NCBI RefSeq assembly: GCF_001426705.1
Contig: NZ_LMFC01000001.1
Location: 62,651-126,650, forward strand
Direction of reading: 5' to 3'
DNA: 64,000 nucleotides
DNA from: Cellulomonas sp. Root485
Lineage (GTDB): Bacteria > Actinomycetota > Actinomycetes > Actinomycetales > Cellulomonadaceae
Part shown: positions 8,764 through 17,635 of the stretch, piece after piece
Position numbering within the stretch: the first letter of the stretch is position 1
Layout: every line of letters starts with the position of its first letter
The notes under the pieces: generated by a model
The model's input: the letters and a program-made list of their open reading frames with translations, nothing else
Told to the model about the DNA's origin: nothing
Database searches by the model: none
Program-made: the position numbers and the translations under genes

Positions 8764-9812
8764 CCTGTGCGGCGTGCGGCACGATCGCCGAGGACGGCTC
8801 GACGTTCTGCGAGCACTGCGGCGCGCGCCTCGAGGCCGTCACCGCGCCCGCCCCGGCGGTCGTCGTCGCACCGGAGGAGCCCGTGCCGGCCGCGGTCTGC
8901 CGCGCGTGCGGCGGCACCATCGCCGACGACGGGTACTGCGAGAGCTGCGGGGAGAAGGCCGTCAGCGAGCGGGACCACTGGAGCGAGCTCCCGTCCGCGC
9001 TGGTCGGCGGGGTCAGCGACCGCGGCCGGCGCAAGACCCGCAACGAGGACGCGATGGCGCTCGCGACCAGCGGACCGACGGCCGTCCTCGTGGTCTGCGA
9101 CGGGGTGTCGAACGTGCCGGACTCCGACGTCGCGAGCCTGGCCGCGTCGCGCGCGGCGCGGGACGTCCTGGTCACGGGGCCGGCGGGCAGCACGGTCGGC
9201 TCGTGGTCGGCGCTCCTGCTCACGGCCGCGGCCGCGGCCGACCAGGCCATCAAGGACGCCGTCGGAGACACGAGCCACCGCGCCGAGCCGCCGTCGTGCA
9301 CGTTCGTCGCGGCGGTCGTGGACGGCCCGACGGTCGTCGCGGGCTGGCTCGGGGACTCCCGGGTGTACTGGCTGCCGGACGAGGGGGCCGCCCACCAGGT
9401 CAGCGTCGACGACTCCGCGGCGAACGAGATGATCGCGCGCGGCGTGCCTCGGGCCAAGGCGGAGGCGTCGCGCGAGGGGCACGCCATCACGCGGTGGCTC
9501 GGTCCTGACGCCGAGACCGTGGTGCCCGGCACCGCCACCACCAGGGCATCGGGTCCCGGCTGGGTGCTCGCCTGCTCGGACGGCCTGTGGAACTACTGCT
9601 CCGAGGCCACCGACGTCGCGGACCTGCTGCACCGCACCATCGCGCAGGTGGGAACCGCCCCCGACGTCATCGCCGGCGAGCTGGTCCGCTGGGCCAACGA
9701 GCAGGGCGGGCACGACAACATCACCGCGGCGCTGGCCCGCGTCGCAGCACCCGTCGATACTGTCCACACCGACGAGGCCGTCCCGGCCGAACCGGCACCG
9801 ACCGCAGCCTGA
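8760..9812 (+). CDS. PP2C-family Ser/Thr phosphatase with N-terminal zinc ribbons
   Basis: A 350-residue protein from GTG 8760 (GTGA overlap with the pknG stop; GTG 8757 is an alternative). Two C4 zinc ribbons come first (CAACG...CEHCG and CRACG...CESCG), then a PP2C domain with GRRKTRNEDA, VVCDGVSN, GWLGDSRVYW, ACSDGLWNY and GGHDNITAAL, which supply the metal-binding aspartates. PP2C enzymes reverse Ser/Thr phosphorylation; directly after pknG the obvious substrates are PknG or its targets. The zinc ribbons resemble those of PknG and the FHA protein in the same operon. Unlike the membrane PstP of mycobacteria it has no transmembrane helix. Confidence 0.93.
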   Translation: MTCAACGTIAEDGSTFCEHCGARLEAVTAPAPAVVVAPEEPVPAAVCRACGGTIADDGYCESCGEKAVSERDHWSELPSALVGGVSDRGRRKTRNEDAMALATSGPTAVLVVCDGVSNVPDSDVASLAASRAARDVLVTGPAGSTVGSWSALLLTAAAAADQAIKDAVGDTSHRAEPPSCTFVAAVVDGPTVVAGWLGDSRVYWLPDEGAAHQVSVDDSAANEMIARGVPRAKAEASREGHAITRWLGPDAETVVPGTATTRASGPGWVLACSDGLWNYCSEATDVADLLHRTIAQVGTAPDVIAGELVRWANEQGGHDNITAALARVAAPVDTVHTDEAVPAEPAPTAA

Positions 9813-9825
9813 TCGAGGAGCCACA

Positions 9826-11103
9826 GTGGCCGACTTCCGTACCGAGGTGTTCCAGAACGAGTTCCTCTCCGACGGCGCCACGGACGTGCACGCGATCGTC
9901 ACGGTGACCAGCTCCGGCGCGGGTACCGCCGCCACGAGCAGCGGGGGCGTCGCGGAGATCGTCATCATCGACACCTCGGGGTCGATGAGCGGACCGAACA
10001 TCGACGCCGCCAAGTACGCGGCGCAGGTGGCGGTCGACCAGATCGCCGACGGCACCTGGTTCGCGGTCATCGGCGGCAGCCACGTGGCCAACCGCGCGTT
10101 CCCGTACCCGAACGCGCCGGTCGCGATCGTGCAGATGGAGCCGGGCGCCCGTGAGGAGGCCAAGCGCGCCATCTCGTACATGCGGCCCTCGGGCGGCACC
10201 GCGATGAGCACCTGGCTGCGGCTGGCCGACGCGATCTTCGCCGAGGTGCCGCAGGTGGCCCAGAAGCACGCGATCCTGCTCACCGACGGCCGCAACGAGT
10301 CGGAGCCGCGCGCCGAGCTGTCGAGCGCGATCTACGACGTCACCGGGCACTTCCAGTGCGACGCTCGCGGCGTGGGCTCCAGCTGGGAGGTCGCCGAGCT
10401 GCGCGAGATCGCGACCGCGCTGCTGGGCACCGTGGACCTGATCCGTAACCCGGCGGACATCGCGGCGGACTTCAAGGCGCTGGTCGCCGAGTCCATGTCC
10501 AAGGGCGTCGCCGACGCCGAGCTGCGCGTCTGGGCGCCGCAGGGCGCGCAGGTGCTGTTCGTGCGCCGGGTCGCACCGACCGTCGAGGACCTCACCGCAC
10601 GGCGCACGGAGGTGAACGCCCTGACCGGCGCGTACCCGACCGGCGCGTGGGGCGACGAGTCCCGCGACTACCACGTGGCGATCCGGGTGGCGTCGAAGCC
10701 GGTGGGCTCGGAGCAGCTGGCCGCCCGCGTGCAGATCGCGGTCGGCGGTGACGTGCTGGCCTCCGGGCTGGTCAAGGCCCGCTGGTCCGACGACAGCTCG
10801 CTCACCGCCCGCATCAACCCCGAGGTCGCGCACTACACGGGCCAGGCCGAGCTGGCGTCGGTCATCCAGGAGGGTCTGGCCGCGAAGGCGTCCGGTGACG
10901 AGGCCACGGCGACCGTGAAGCTGGGCCGCGCGGTCCAGCTGGCCGCCGAGACCGGCAACGAGGAGGCCACCTCCCGCCTGCGGCGCGTGGTCGAGATCGA
11001 CGACGAGGAGCAGGGCACCGTGCGCCTCAAGCGCAACACCGACAAGCTCGACGAGATGGCCCTCGACACGGCCTCGACGAAGACCACCCGGGTCCGCCGG
11101 TGA
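9826..11103 (+). CDS. VWA-domain protein
   Basis: A 425-residue cytoplasmic protein. A von Willebrand factor A domain covers about residues 40-220, with an intact MIDAS start DTSGSMS at 49-55 and a later LLTDGRN strand, so it should bind a divalent cation and a protein ligand. Behind it lie a beta-rich middle region and a helical C-terminus. GTG start preceded by GAGGAG at 5 nt spacing. VWA proteins often accompany TelA and PP2C genes in stress clusters and act as ligand or assembly modules. Its last codons overlap the FHA gene start (GTGA). Confidence 0.92.
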   Translation: MADFRTEVFQNEFLSDGATDVHAIVTVTSSGAGTAATSSGGVAEIVIIDTSGSMSGPNIDAAKYAAQVAVDQIADGTWFAVIGGSHVANRAFPYPNAPVAIVQMEPGAREEAKRAISYMRPSGGTAMSTWLRLADAIFAEVPQVAQKHAILLTDGRNESEPRAELSSAIYDVTGHFQCDARGVGSSWEVAELREIATALLGTVDLIRNPADIAADFKALVAESMSKGVADAELRVWAPQGAQVLFVRRVAPTVEDLTARRTEVNALTGAYPTGAWGDESRDYHVAIRVASKPVGSEQLAARVQIAVGGDVLASGLVKARWSDDSSLTARINPEVAHYTGQAELASVIQEGLAAKASGDEATATVKLGRAVQLAAETGNEEATSRLRRVVEIDDEEQGTVRLKRNTDKLDEMALDTASTKTTRVRR

Positions 11104-11906
11104 GCACCGTCACCTGCCCCAACGGCCACCCGTCGACCTCGACCGACTACTGCGACGTCTGCGGCTCGCCGATCGAGGCGGCCGTCACGGTCGAGGCACC
11201 CGTCGCGCCGGCGGCGGGCACCGCGACGACCTGCCCGCACTGCGGAGCCCCGGCGTCGTCGTTGGCCCTGTTCTGCGAGGTGTGCGGGTACGACTTCACG
11301 ACGGGCACCGCCCCGGCACCGATCGCGACGCCGATCGCGCGGCCTGCGCCGGCGACGCCGCCTGCGGGGTCCGTGGAGTCCGATCCCGTCTCGGCACCCG
11401 TGCCCGTGGCGACACCCGCGCCGCAGTCCGGCTCCGACCCGGGTTCCGCGGCGGTCGCGGGCAGCAGCGGCGCGGCCCTGCCCACCCCGGCCCCCGCCGG
11501 CGAGGACTCCTGGGTCGCCGAGATCTGGGTGGACCCCGACTGGTACGCGGTGCAGAAGGCCGAGGACCCGATGCCGTCGGCCGGGCTGCCGGGGCTGGTG
11601 CCGCTGCGGGAGCGCAGCGTGCTGGTCGGTCGCCCGTCGGCGTCCCGCAACATCCACCCCGCGGTCGACTGCGGGACGGACTCGGGCGTCTCGCGCCGGC
11701 ACTGCCAGCTCAACACCGACGGCCAGCGCTGGTGGGTGGAGGACCTGCAGTCCGCCAACGGCACGTACGTCAGCCGCGCGGGCGACCCGTTGCCGACCAC
11801 CCCGATCCCCGCCGGCCAGCGTCGGGAGATCGAGGACGGCGACCGGCTCTACATCGGGGCGTGGACGCGCATCGTGATCCGGACGGCGCTCCCGGGCGAG
11901 GTCTGA
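11100..11906 (+). CDS. FHA-domain protein with two zinc ribbons
   Basis: A 268-residue protein with two N-terminal C4 zinc ribbons (CPNGH...CDVCG and CPHCG...CEVCG), a long Pro/Ala linker (about 75-135) and a C-terminal FHA domain with the phosphothreonine-binding signature VLVGRP...SRRHCQL...DLQSANGTYV. FHA domains read pThr. In mycobacteria and corynebacteria the PknG substrate is an FHA protein (GarA/OdhI) that controls 2-oxoglutarate dehydrogenase. This protein is in the right place to be a PknG reader or substrate, but it lacks a clear GarA-type N-terminal ETTS phosphosite, so it is probably not an orthologue. Last gene of the operon; its TGA abuts the convergent gene's stop. Confidence 0.92.
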   Translation: MSTVTCPNGHPSTSTDYCDVCGSPIEAAVTVEAPVAPAAGTATTCPHCGAPASSLALFCEVCGYDFTTGTAPAPIATPIARPAPATPPAGSVESDPVSAPVPVATPAPQSGSDPGSAAVAGSSGAALPTPAPAGEDSWVAEIWVDPDWYAVQKAEDPMPSAGLPGLVPLRERSVLVGRPSASRNIHPAVDCGTDSGVSRRHCQLNTDGQRWWVEDLQSANGTYVSRAGDPLPTTPIPAGQRREIEDGDRLYIGAWTRIVIRTALPGEV

Positions 11907-12593
11907 TCACGCGGTCCCGGCCCGCGAGCGGTGGTCCGCGGCGACCACCCGGGCCGAGACCAGGGCCAGCAGGAGTCCGATGGCGAGCGCGCTCGCGTGG
12001 CCGGCGTCCGTGAACGTCCGGGTGATCGCACCGGGCACCAGCCAGTAGGCCGCCGTCGCGCCCAGGTACCACCAGCGCCAGCGGGGCGGGACGGCGAGCA
12101 CGAGGAACCCCATCGACGCCGCCATGACGTAGCTGACGCCGACGTCGGTGGCCGCCGCGACGCTCTCGTCGACGAACCCGTGGAAGATCCCCGTGGCCAG
12201 TCCGGCGGCCACCACGAGCCCCGCGCCGACGTGGCCGGCGAGGCCGACGACCAGCGATGCGAGCCGGCCGACGAACCGCTGCAGGTACGCGAGCACCACC
12301 AGGAGCTGCGCGACGAGCGCGAGGCCCCAGAGGCTCTCGACGACGAACGCGCTGCCGAGCATCGACACGAGCGGCTCGGCCCGCAGGTTGTCGAGGTTGG
12401 CGCTGACGCGGGCGAGGATCTCGGCGGTGCGCTCCTCGGGCTGGAGCATCACGACGAGGGTCACCGCGGTGACGGTCGCGCAGTAGGCGATGGCGAGGTC
12501 GGCGTGCGCCACGGTGCGGCCGACGTCCCGCAGGACCGCGCGGACGGTGTCGCCCGTGTCTCGCCTGCTCGGCGCGGGCCGCCCGTCGGTCAT
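11907..12593 (-). CDS. Rhomboid-like integral membrane protein
   Basis: About 228 residues from the ATG at 12593. I prefer this start because an upstream -10 box (TAGCGT, 12606-12601) lies 7 nt before it, fitting a leaderless transcript; a longer frame reaches 12650. Five or six hydrophobic helices are visible. It resembles the rhomboid-like (PF20401-type) membrane proteins of actinobacteria: a GLAGHVGAGLVVAAG helix, a DVGVSYVMAAS segment and a terminal TDAGHASALAIG segment. No complete rhomboid GxSG Ser motif is seen, so protease activity is doubtful. Diverges from narK; converges on the FHA gene with abutting stop codons. Confidence 0.8.
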   Translation of the reverse strand: MTDGRPAPSRRDTGDTVRAVLRDVGRTVAHADLAIAYCATVTAVTLVVMLQPEERTAEILARVSANLDNLRAEPLVSMLGSAFVVESLWGLALVAQLLVVLAYLQRFVGRLASLVVGLAGHVGAGLVVAAGLATGIFHGFVDESVAAATDVGVSYVMAASMGFLVLAVPPRWRWWYLGATAAYWLVPGAITRTFTDAGHASALAIGLLLALVSARVVAADHRSRAGTA

Positions 12594-12600
12594 GCCGGTC

Positions 12601-12606
12601 ACGCTA
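12601..12606 (-). promoter_or_regulatory. Leaderless -10 box of the rhomboid-like gene
   Basis: TAGCGT on the minus strand, 7 nt before ATG 12593. The spacing places the transcription start at or next to the A of the ATG. It matches the TANNNT boxes seen before many genes of this window. Confidence 0.55.
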
Positions 12607-12724
12607 GCGCCGTGCCGCGTGCCCGGCCTCGTCGCCACGGTGATCGCCACCGCCGGGGCGCCGGTGCTAACTTCCGAAGAGCGCCTGTCCGAGCATCGCC
12701 GCCGGACCGGCCTCGGGGGGTCTC

Positions 12725-13933
12725 GTGGCTGATCAGACCGACGGACGCACCGCGGTGCGGGTGCTGGTGGTGTCCACGATCGGCTTCCTGGTCAACTTCT
12801 GGGCGTGGGCGCTGATCAGCCCGCTCGGCGGCTCCTACGGGAAGGCGCTCGGCCTGACGGGGGTCCAGCAGTCGGTGCTGGTGGCGGTGCCGGTGATCGT
12901 CGGGTCGCTGGGCCGGATCCCCGTGGGCGCCCTGACGGACCGGATCGGCGCGCGGACGATGTTCCCCGCGGTCACGCTGCTGACCATCCTGCCGGTGCTG
13001 TTCATCGGGTTCGTGGCGGACACGTACCCGGCGATGCTGGTGGGCGGGTTCTTCCTCGGGCTGGGCGGCACGGCGTTCGCCATCGGGGTGCCGGCGGTCA
13101 ACGCGTGGTTCGCCCCCGAGCGGCGCGGGACGGCGCTCGGCATCTTCGGGCTCGGCATGGGCGGCACGGCGATCTCCGCGTTCACGACGGTGCGGATCAC
13201 CGACGCGTACGGGCCCGAGGCCCCGTTCGTGCTGGTCGCGTGCGTGCTGGCCGTGTACGCGGTGGCCGCGGCGCTGCTGCTGCGGGACAAGCCGGGCCGC
13301 CCGACCCCGCAGGGCTCGTTCGTCGCGCGGACGTGGGCGACGGCCCGCATCCCCGCGACCGGCCAGCTCTCGCTGCTGTACGCGATGGGCTTCGGCGGGT
13401 TCGTCGCGTTCAGCGTCTACCTGCCCACGTACCTGGTGAACGCGTACGACCTCAGCGCGAGCGACGCCGCGGCCCGCACCGCCGGGTTCGTCGTGCTGGC
13501 CGTGGCGATGCGACCGGTCGGGGGAACCCTCTCCGACAAGGTCGGCCCGGTCCCGGTGCTCATGGTGGCGTTCGTCGCCGCAGCGGTCCTGGCCCTGCTC
13601 GCCGCGCTCGAGCTTCCGCTGGTGCCCGTCGCGACGGTCGCGTTCCTCGGCCTGGCCGCAGCGCTCGGTGCGTCCTCGGGCGCGGTGTTCGCGCTGGTCG
13701 CGCAGGTCGCCCCCGCGGACAAGGTCGGGGCCGTCACGGGCATCGTCGGAGCCGCCGGTGGCCTGGGCGGCTTCTTCCCGCCGCTGGTCATGGGGGCCGT
13801 CTACGACCAGGTCGGCGACTACAGCCTCGGGTACGTGCTGCTCGCCGCGAGCGCGCTGGGCGTCGCCTTGTTCACCTGGGGACCGGTCCGTCGGGCCGCC
13901 CTCGCACGTGCCGCCGAGGTCACTACCGCCTGA
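12725..13933 (+). CDS. narK: NarK-family nitrate/nitrite MFS transporter
   Basis: A 402-residue major facilitator protein with about 12 transmembrane helices. The TM2-3 loop has the MFS signature GRIPVGALTDRIGAR, and TM5 holds the NarK-type Gly-rich motif IFGLGMGGTAISA. NarK proteins move nitrate in and nitrite out for respiration. It lies 9 nt upstream of narG and reads in the same direction, giving narK-narGHJI. GTG start preceded by a GGGGGG stretch 4 nt upstream; a TAACTT box at 12668-12673 is a possible -10. I saw no convincing FNR or CRP-type operator in the gap to the divergent gene. Confidence 0.93.
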   Translation: MADQTDGRTAVRVLVVSTIGFLVNFWAWALISPLGGSYGKALGLTGVQQSVLVAVPVIVGSLGRIPVGALTDRIGARTMFPAVTLLTILPVLFIGFVADTYPAMLVGGFFLGLGGTAFAIGVPAVNAWFAPERRGTALGIFGLGMGGTAISAFTTVRITDAYGPEAPFVLVACVLAVYAVAAALLLRDKPGRPTPQGSFVARTWATARIPATGQLSLLYAMGFGGFVAFSVYLPTYLVNAYDLSASDAAARTAGFVVLAVAMRPVGGTLSDKVGPVPVLMVAFVAAAVLALLAALELPLVPVATVAFLGLAAALGASSGAVFALVAQVAPADKVGAVTGIVGAAGGLGGFFPPLVMGAVYDQVGDYSLGYVLLAASALGVALFTWGPVRRAALARAAEVTTA

Positions 13934-13942
13934 GGAGCCAGC

Positions 13943-16900
13943 ATGACGATCGAGCAGGGACGCCGGCCGGGCCTGGACGAGGGGGTCGTCGAGGCGCTGC
14001 TGCGGACGCGGCGCTTCCTGCAGAAGAACGAGGTGTCGGCGGACCTGCGCACCCTGCACCAGATCGGCGGCCGCGACGCGGACACGTTCTACCGGGACCG
14101 GTGGAGCCACGACAAGGTGGTGCGGTCCACCCACGGCGTGAACTGCACGGGGTCCTGCTCGTGGAAGGTGTTCGTCAAGGACGGCATCATCACGTGGGAG
14201 GCCCAGCAGACGGACTACCCGTCGACCGGCCCGGACCGCCCGGAGTACGAGCCGCGGGGTTGCCCGCGCGGAGCCGCCTTCTCCTGGTACACGTACTCCC
14301 CGACGCGCGTCCGGTACCCGTACGTGCGCGGTCTGCTGCTGGAGATGTACCGCGAGGCCAAGGCGCGACTCGGCGACCCGGTGCTGGCGTGGGCGGACGT
14401 CGTCGGCGATCCCGTCCGGTCCGCCCGGTACAAGGCGGCGCGCGGCAAGGGCGGGCTGGTGCGGGCGTCGTGGGCCGAGGCCGTCGAGATGGTCGCGGCG
14501 GCGCACGTGCACACGATCAAGGAGCACGGCCCGGACCGGATCGCGGGGTTCTCGCCGATCCCCGCGATGTCGATGGTGTCGCACGGGGTCGGTGCCCGGT
14601 TCTACGCCCTGCTGGGCGCCCCGATGCTCTCGTTCTACGACTGGTACGCGGACCTGCCGGTGGCGTCCCCGCAGGTGTTCGGCGACCAGACCGACGTGCC
14701 CGAGTCGGGAGACTGGTGGGACGCCGGCTACCTGATCATGTGGGGCTCGAACGTGCCCGTGACCCGCACGCCGGACGCGCACTGGATGGTCGAGGCGCGG
14801 TACCGCGGGCAGAAGGTCGTCGCGGTGTCCCCGGACTACGCCGACAACGTGAAGTTCGCGGACGAGTGGCTGGCCCCGGCACCCGGAACCGACGGTGCGC
14901 TCGCGATGGCGATGGGCCACGTGATCCTGCGCGAGTTCTTCGTCGAGCGCAGCACGCCGTACTTCGACCGGTACGTGAAGCAGTACACGGACCTCCCGTT
15001 CCTCGTCGCCCTGGAGCCGGACGGTGACGGGTTCGTGCCCGGCAAGTTCCTGACCGCCGCGGACCTGGGGGAGACGTCGGAGAACGCGCAGTTCAAGACG
15101 GTCCTGCTCGACGAGACGACCGGGGAGCCGGAGGTGCCCAACGGCTCGCTCGGCTTCCGGTTCGGCGCGCAGGGCGAGGGGCGCTGGAACCTCCACCTCG
15201 CGTCGGTGTCCCCGCAGCTGAGCGCCGCGGGCGCCGGGTCCGGGACGGCGGCCGTCACGCTGCCGCGGTTCGACGCGGTCGACGGGTCCGCCGGGAGCAT
15301 CGTGCGCGGGGTCCCGACGCGGCAGGTGGCCGGTCGCACCGTCACCACGGTCTTCGACCTGCTGCTCGCGCAGTACGGCGTCGGCCGCCCGGGGCTGCCC
15401 GGCACCTGGCCCAGCGGGTACGACGACGCGTCGTCCCCGTGCACCCCCGCCTGGCAGGAGGGGATCACCGGGGTGCCCGCCGCCAAGGCGGAGAAGATCG
15501 GCCGCGAGTTCGCCGCCAACGCCCAGGAGTCGAAGGGCCGGTCCATGATCCTCATGGGCGCCGGCACCAACCACTGGTTCCACGCCGACACCATCTACCG
15601 CGCGTTCCTCACGCTCACCACGCTGTGCGGGACGCAGGGCGTCAACGGCGGCGGCTGGGCGCACTACGTCGGCCAGGAGAAGGTCCGCCCGATCACCGGG
15701 TACGGCCTGTACGCCAACGCCCTGGACTGGTCCCGACCGCCGCGCAACATGATCCAGACCGCCTACTGGTACCTGCACACCGACCAGTTCCGGTACGACC
15801 ACTTCGGCGCGGACGCGCTCGCGGCGAGCAAGGCCGGCGGGCTGTGGGCCGGCATGACCACCGCGGACGTGCTCGCGCAGTCCGCCCGCCTCGGCTGGAT
15901 GCCGAGCTACCCCACCTTCGACCGCAACCCGCTGACGCTCGCCGACGACGTGGCCGCCTCGGGCACCCCCGCGGGGGAGTACGTGCCGGCGGCGCTGCAG
16001 GACGGGTCGCTGCGGTTCGCGGGGGAGGACCCGGACGCCCCGGAGAACTTCCCGCGCGTGCTGACCATCTGGCGCTCCAACCTGCTGGGCAGCTCCGCCA
16101 AGGGCAACGAGTACTTCCTCGAGCACCTGCTGGGCACGGACTCGTCGCTGCGCGCGCAGGAGGCACCGCCCGAGCACCGGCCGCGCGACGTCGTCTGGAG
16201 GGACGAGGCTCCGCGCGGGAAGCTCGACCTGCTGCTGACTCTCGACTTCCGGATGACGTCGACCACGGTGTTCAGCGACGTGGTCCTGCCGGCGGCCACC
16301 TGGTACGAGAAGTACGACCTGAGCAGCACCGACATGCACCCCTTCGTGCACTCGTTCAACCCGGCCATCGCGCCGCCGTGGCAGACCCGCACCGACTTCG
16401 ACGCGTTCCACGAGATCGCCAAGGCGTTCAGCGCGCTCGCGGCCACGCACCTCGGTGTCCGTCAGGACCTCGTCGCGGTGCCCCTGACGCACGACACCCC
16501 GGACGCGATGGCGACGCCGTCGGGGATCGTGCGCGACTGGAAGGCGGGCGAGTGCGAGCCGGTGCCGGGAGTGACGATGCCGAAGCTGGTGGTCGTCGAG
16601 CGCGACTACCCGGCGGTCGCGGACAAGCTGGGCGCGCTCGGGCCGCTCGCGTCGTCGCTGGGTGCCACCACGAAGGGCATCACGTTCGACCTGACCAAGC
16701 CCATCGACTACCTCGGCCACAAGAACGGGCTGGTCCGCGGAGGCGCGGGCGACGGGCGGCCGTCGCTGCAGCGGGACGTGCACGTCTGCGAGGCGATCCT
16801 CGCGCTGTCCGGCACCACCAACGGGCACCTGGCCACCGAGGGGTTCCACACGCTGGAGAGGCGCACGGGCCGCAAGCTGGCGGACCTCGCGGCCGAGCAC

Positions 16901-17635
16901 GAGGGCAAGCAGGTCACGTTCGCGGACACGCAGGCGGCGCCGACGCCGGTGATCACGTCCCCCGAGTGGTCCGGCTCGGAGTCCGGGGGCCGGCGGTACT
17001 CGCCGTTCACCATCAACGTGGAGCGGCTCAAGCCCTGGCACACCCTGACGGGCCGGCAGCACTTCTTCCTCGACCACGACTGGATGACCGAGCTGGGGGA
17101 GAACCTGCCGGTGTTCCGACCACCCCTGAACATGGCGGCCCTGTTCGGGGAGCCGCAGGTGGGGTCGGACGGGGAGCTCGGGATCGCGGTGCGGTACCTG
17201 ACCCCGCACAACAAGTGGTCGATCCACTCCGAGTACCAGGACAACCTCCTGATGCTCAGCCTGTCGCGGGGCGGCCCGGGCATCTGGATGAGCCAGAAGG
17301 ACGCCGACAAGATCGGCGTCACGGACAACGACTGGATCGAGGCGGTCAACCGCAACGGCGTCGTCGTCGCCCGCGCGATCGTCTCGCACCGGATGCCGGA
17401 AGGGACCGTCTACATGCACCACGCGCAGGACCGGCTCATCGACGTCCCCCGCTCGGAGACGTCGGGCAAGCGGGGCGGCATCCACAACTCGCTGACCCGC
17501 ATCCTCATGAAACCCAGCCACCTCATCGGGGGCTACGCCCAGCTGACCTTCGCGTTCAACTACCTCGGCCCGACGGGCAACCAGCGGGACGAGGTCACCG
17601 TGATCCGCCGACGCTCGCAGGAGGTGCAGTACTGA
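13943..17635 (+). CDS. narG: Respiratory nitrate reductase alpha subunit
   Basis: A 1230-residue catalytic subunit, the usual NarG length. It reduces nitrate to nitrite at a Mo-bisMGD centre on the inner face of the membrane. The FS0 iron-sulphur ligands are visible as His64, Cys68, Cys72 and Cys107 (HGVNCTGSC...RGC), and the Mo ligand is Asp233 in the SFYDWYADLPVASPQ motif, equal to Asp222 in E. coli. No Tat signal is seen, as in other cytoplasmic-facing NarG. SD GAGGAG lies ahead of ATG 13943. narH starts on the last base of its stop (TGATG). The gene is intact. Confidence 0.98.
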   Translation: MTIEQGRRPGLDEGVVEALLRTRRFLQKNEVSADLRTLHQIGGRDADTFYRDRWSHDKVVRSTHGVNCTGSCSWKVFVKDGIITWEAQQTDYPSTGPDRPEYEPRGCPRGAAFSWYTYSPTRVRYPYVRGLLLEMYREAKARLGDPVLAWADVVGDPVRSARYKAARGKGGLVRASWAEAVEMVAAAHVHTIKEHGPDRIAGFSPIPAMSMVSHGVGARFYALLGAPMLSFYDWYADLPVASPQVFGDQTDVPESGDWWDAGYLIMWGSNVPVTRTPDAHWMVEARYRGQKVVAVSPDYADNVKFADEWLAPAPGTDGALAMAMGHVILREFFVERSTPYFDRYVKQYTDLPFLVALEPDGDGFVPGKFLTAADLGETSENAQFKTVLLDETTGEPEVPNGSLGFRFGAQGEGRWNLHLASVSPQLSAAGAGSGTAAVTLPRFDAVDGSAGSIVRGVPTRQVAGRTVTTVFDLLLAQYGVGRPGLPGTWPSGYDDASSPCTPAWQEGITGVPAAKAEKIGREFAANAQESKGRSMILMGAGTNHWFHADTIYRAFLTLTTLCGTQGVNGGGWAHYVGQEKVRPITGYGLYANALDWSRPPRNMIQTAYWYLHTDQFRYDHFGADALAASKAGGLWAGMTTADVLAQSARLGWMPSYPTFDRNPLTLADDVAASGTPAGEYVPAALQDGSLRFAGEDPDAPENFPRVLTIWRSNLLGSSAKGNEYFLEHLLGTDSSLRAQEAPPEHRPRDVVWRDEAPRGKLDLLLTLDFRMTSTTVFSDVVLPAATWYEKYDLSSTDMHPFVHSFNPAIAPPWQTRTDFDAFHEIAKAFSALAATHLGVRQDLVAVPLTHDTPDAMATPSGIVRDWKAGECEPVPGVTMPKLVVVERDYPAVADKLGALGPLASSLGATTKGITFDLTKPIDYLGHKNGLVRGGAGDGRPSLQRDVHVCEAILALSGTTNGHLATEGFHTLERRTGRKLADLAAEHEGKQVTFADTQAAPTPVITSPEWSGSESGGRRYSPFTINVERLKPWHTLTGRQHFFLDHDWMTELGENLPVFRPPLNMAALFGEPQVGSDGELGIAVRYLTPHNKWSIHSEYQDNLLMLSLSRGGPGIWMSQKDADKIGVTDNDWIEAVNRNGVVVARAIVSHRMPEGTVYMHHAQDRLIDVPRSETSGKRGGIHNSLTRILMKPSHLIGGYAQLTFAFNYLGPTGNQRDEVTVIRRRSQEVQY

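Noticed and set aside
12594..12724. CRP/FNR-type operator before narK
   Set aside because: The CGGTG-N5-CACCG repeat present has the wrong half-site and spacing for TGTGA-N6-TCACA or TTGAT-N4-ATCAA.
12599..17521. A 1640-codon open frame on the minus strand opposite narG
   Set aside because: It is antisense to an intact narGH gene with clear motifs. Its product is a low-complexity Arg/Gly/Val/His sequence with no domain, as expected from the mirror of high-GC third positions.
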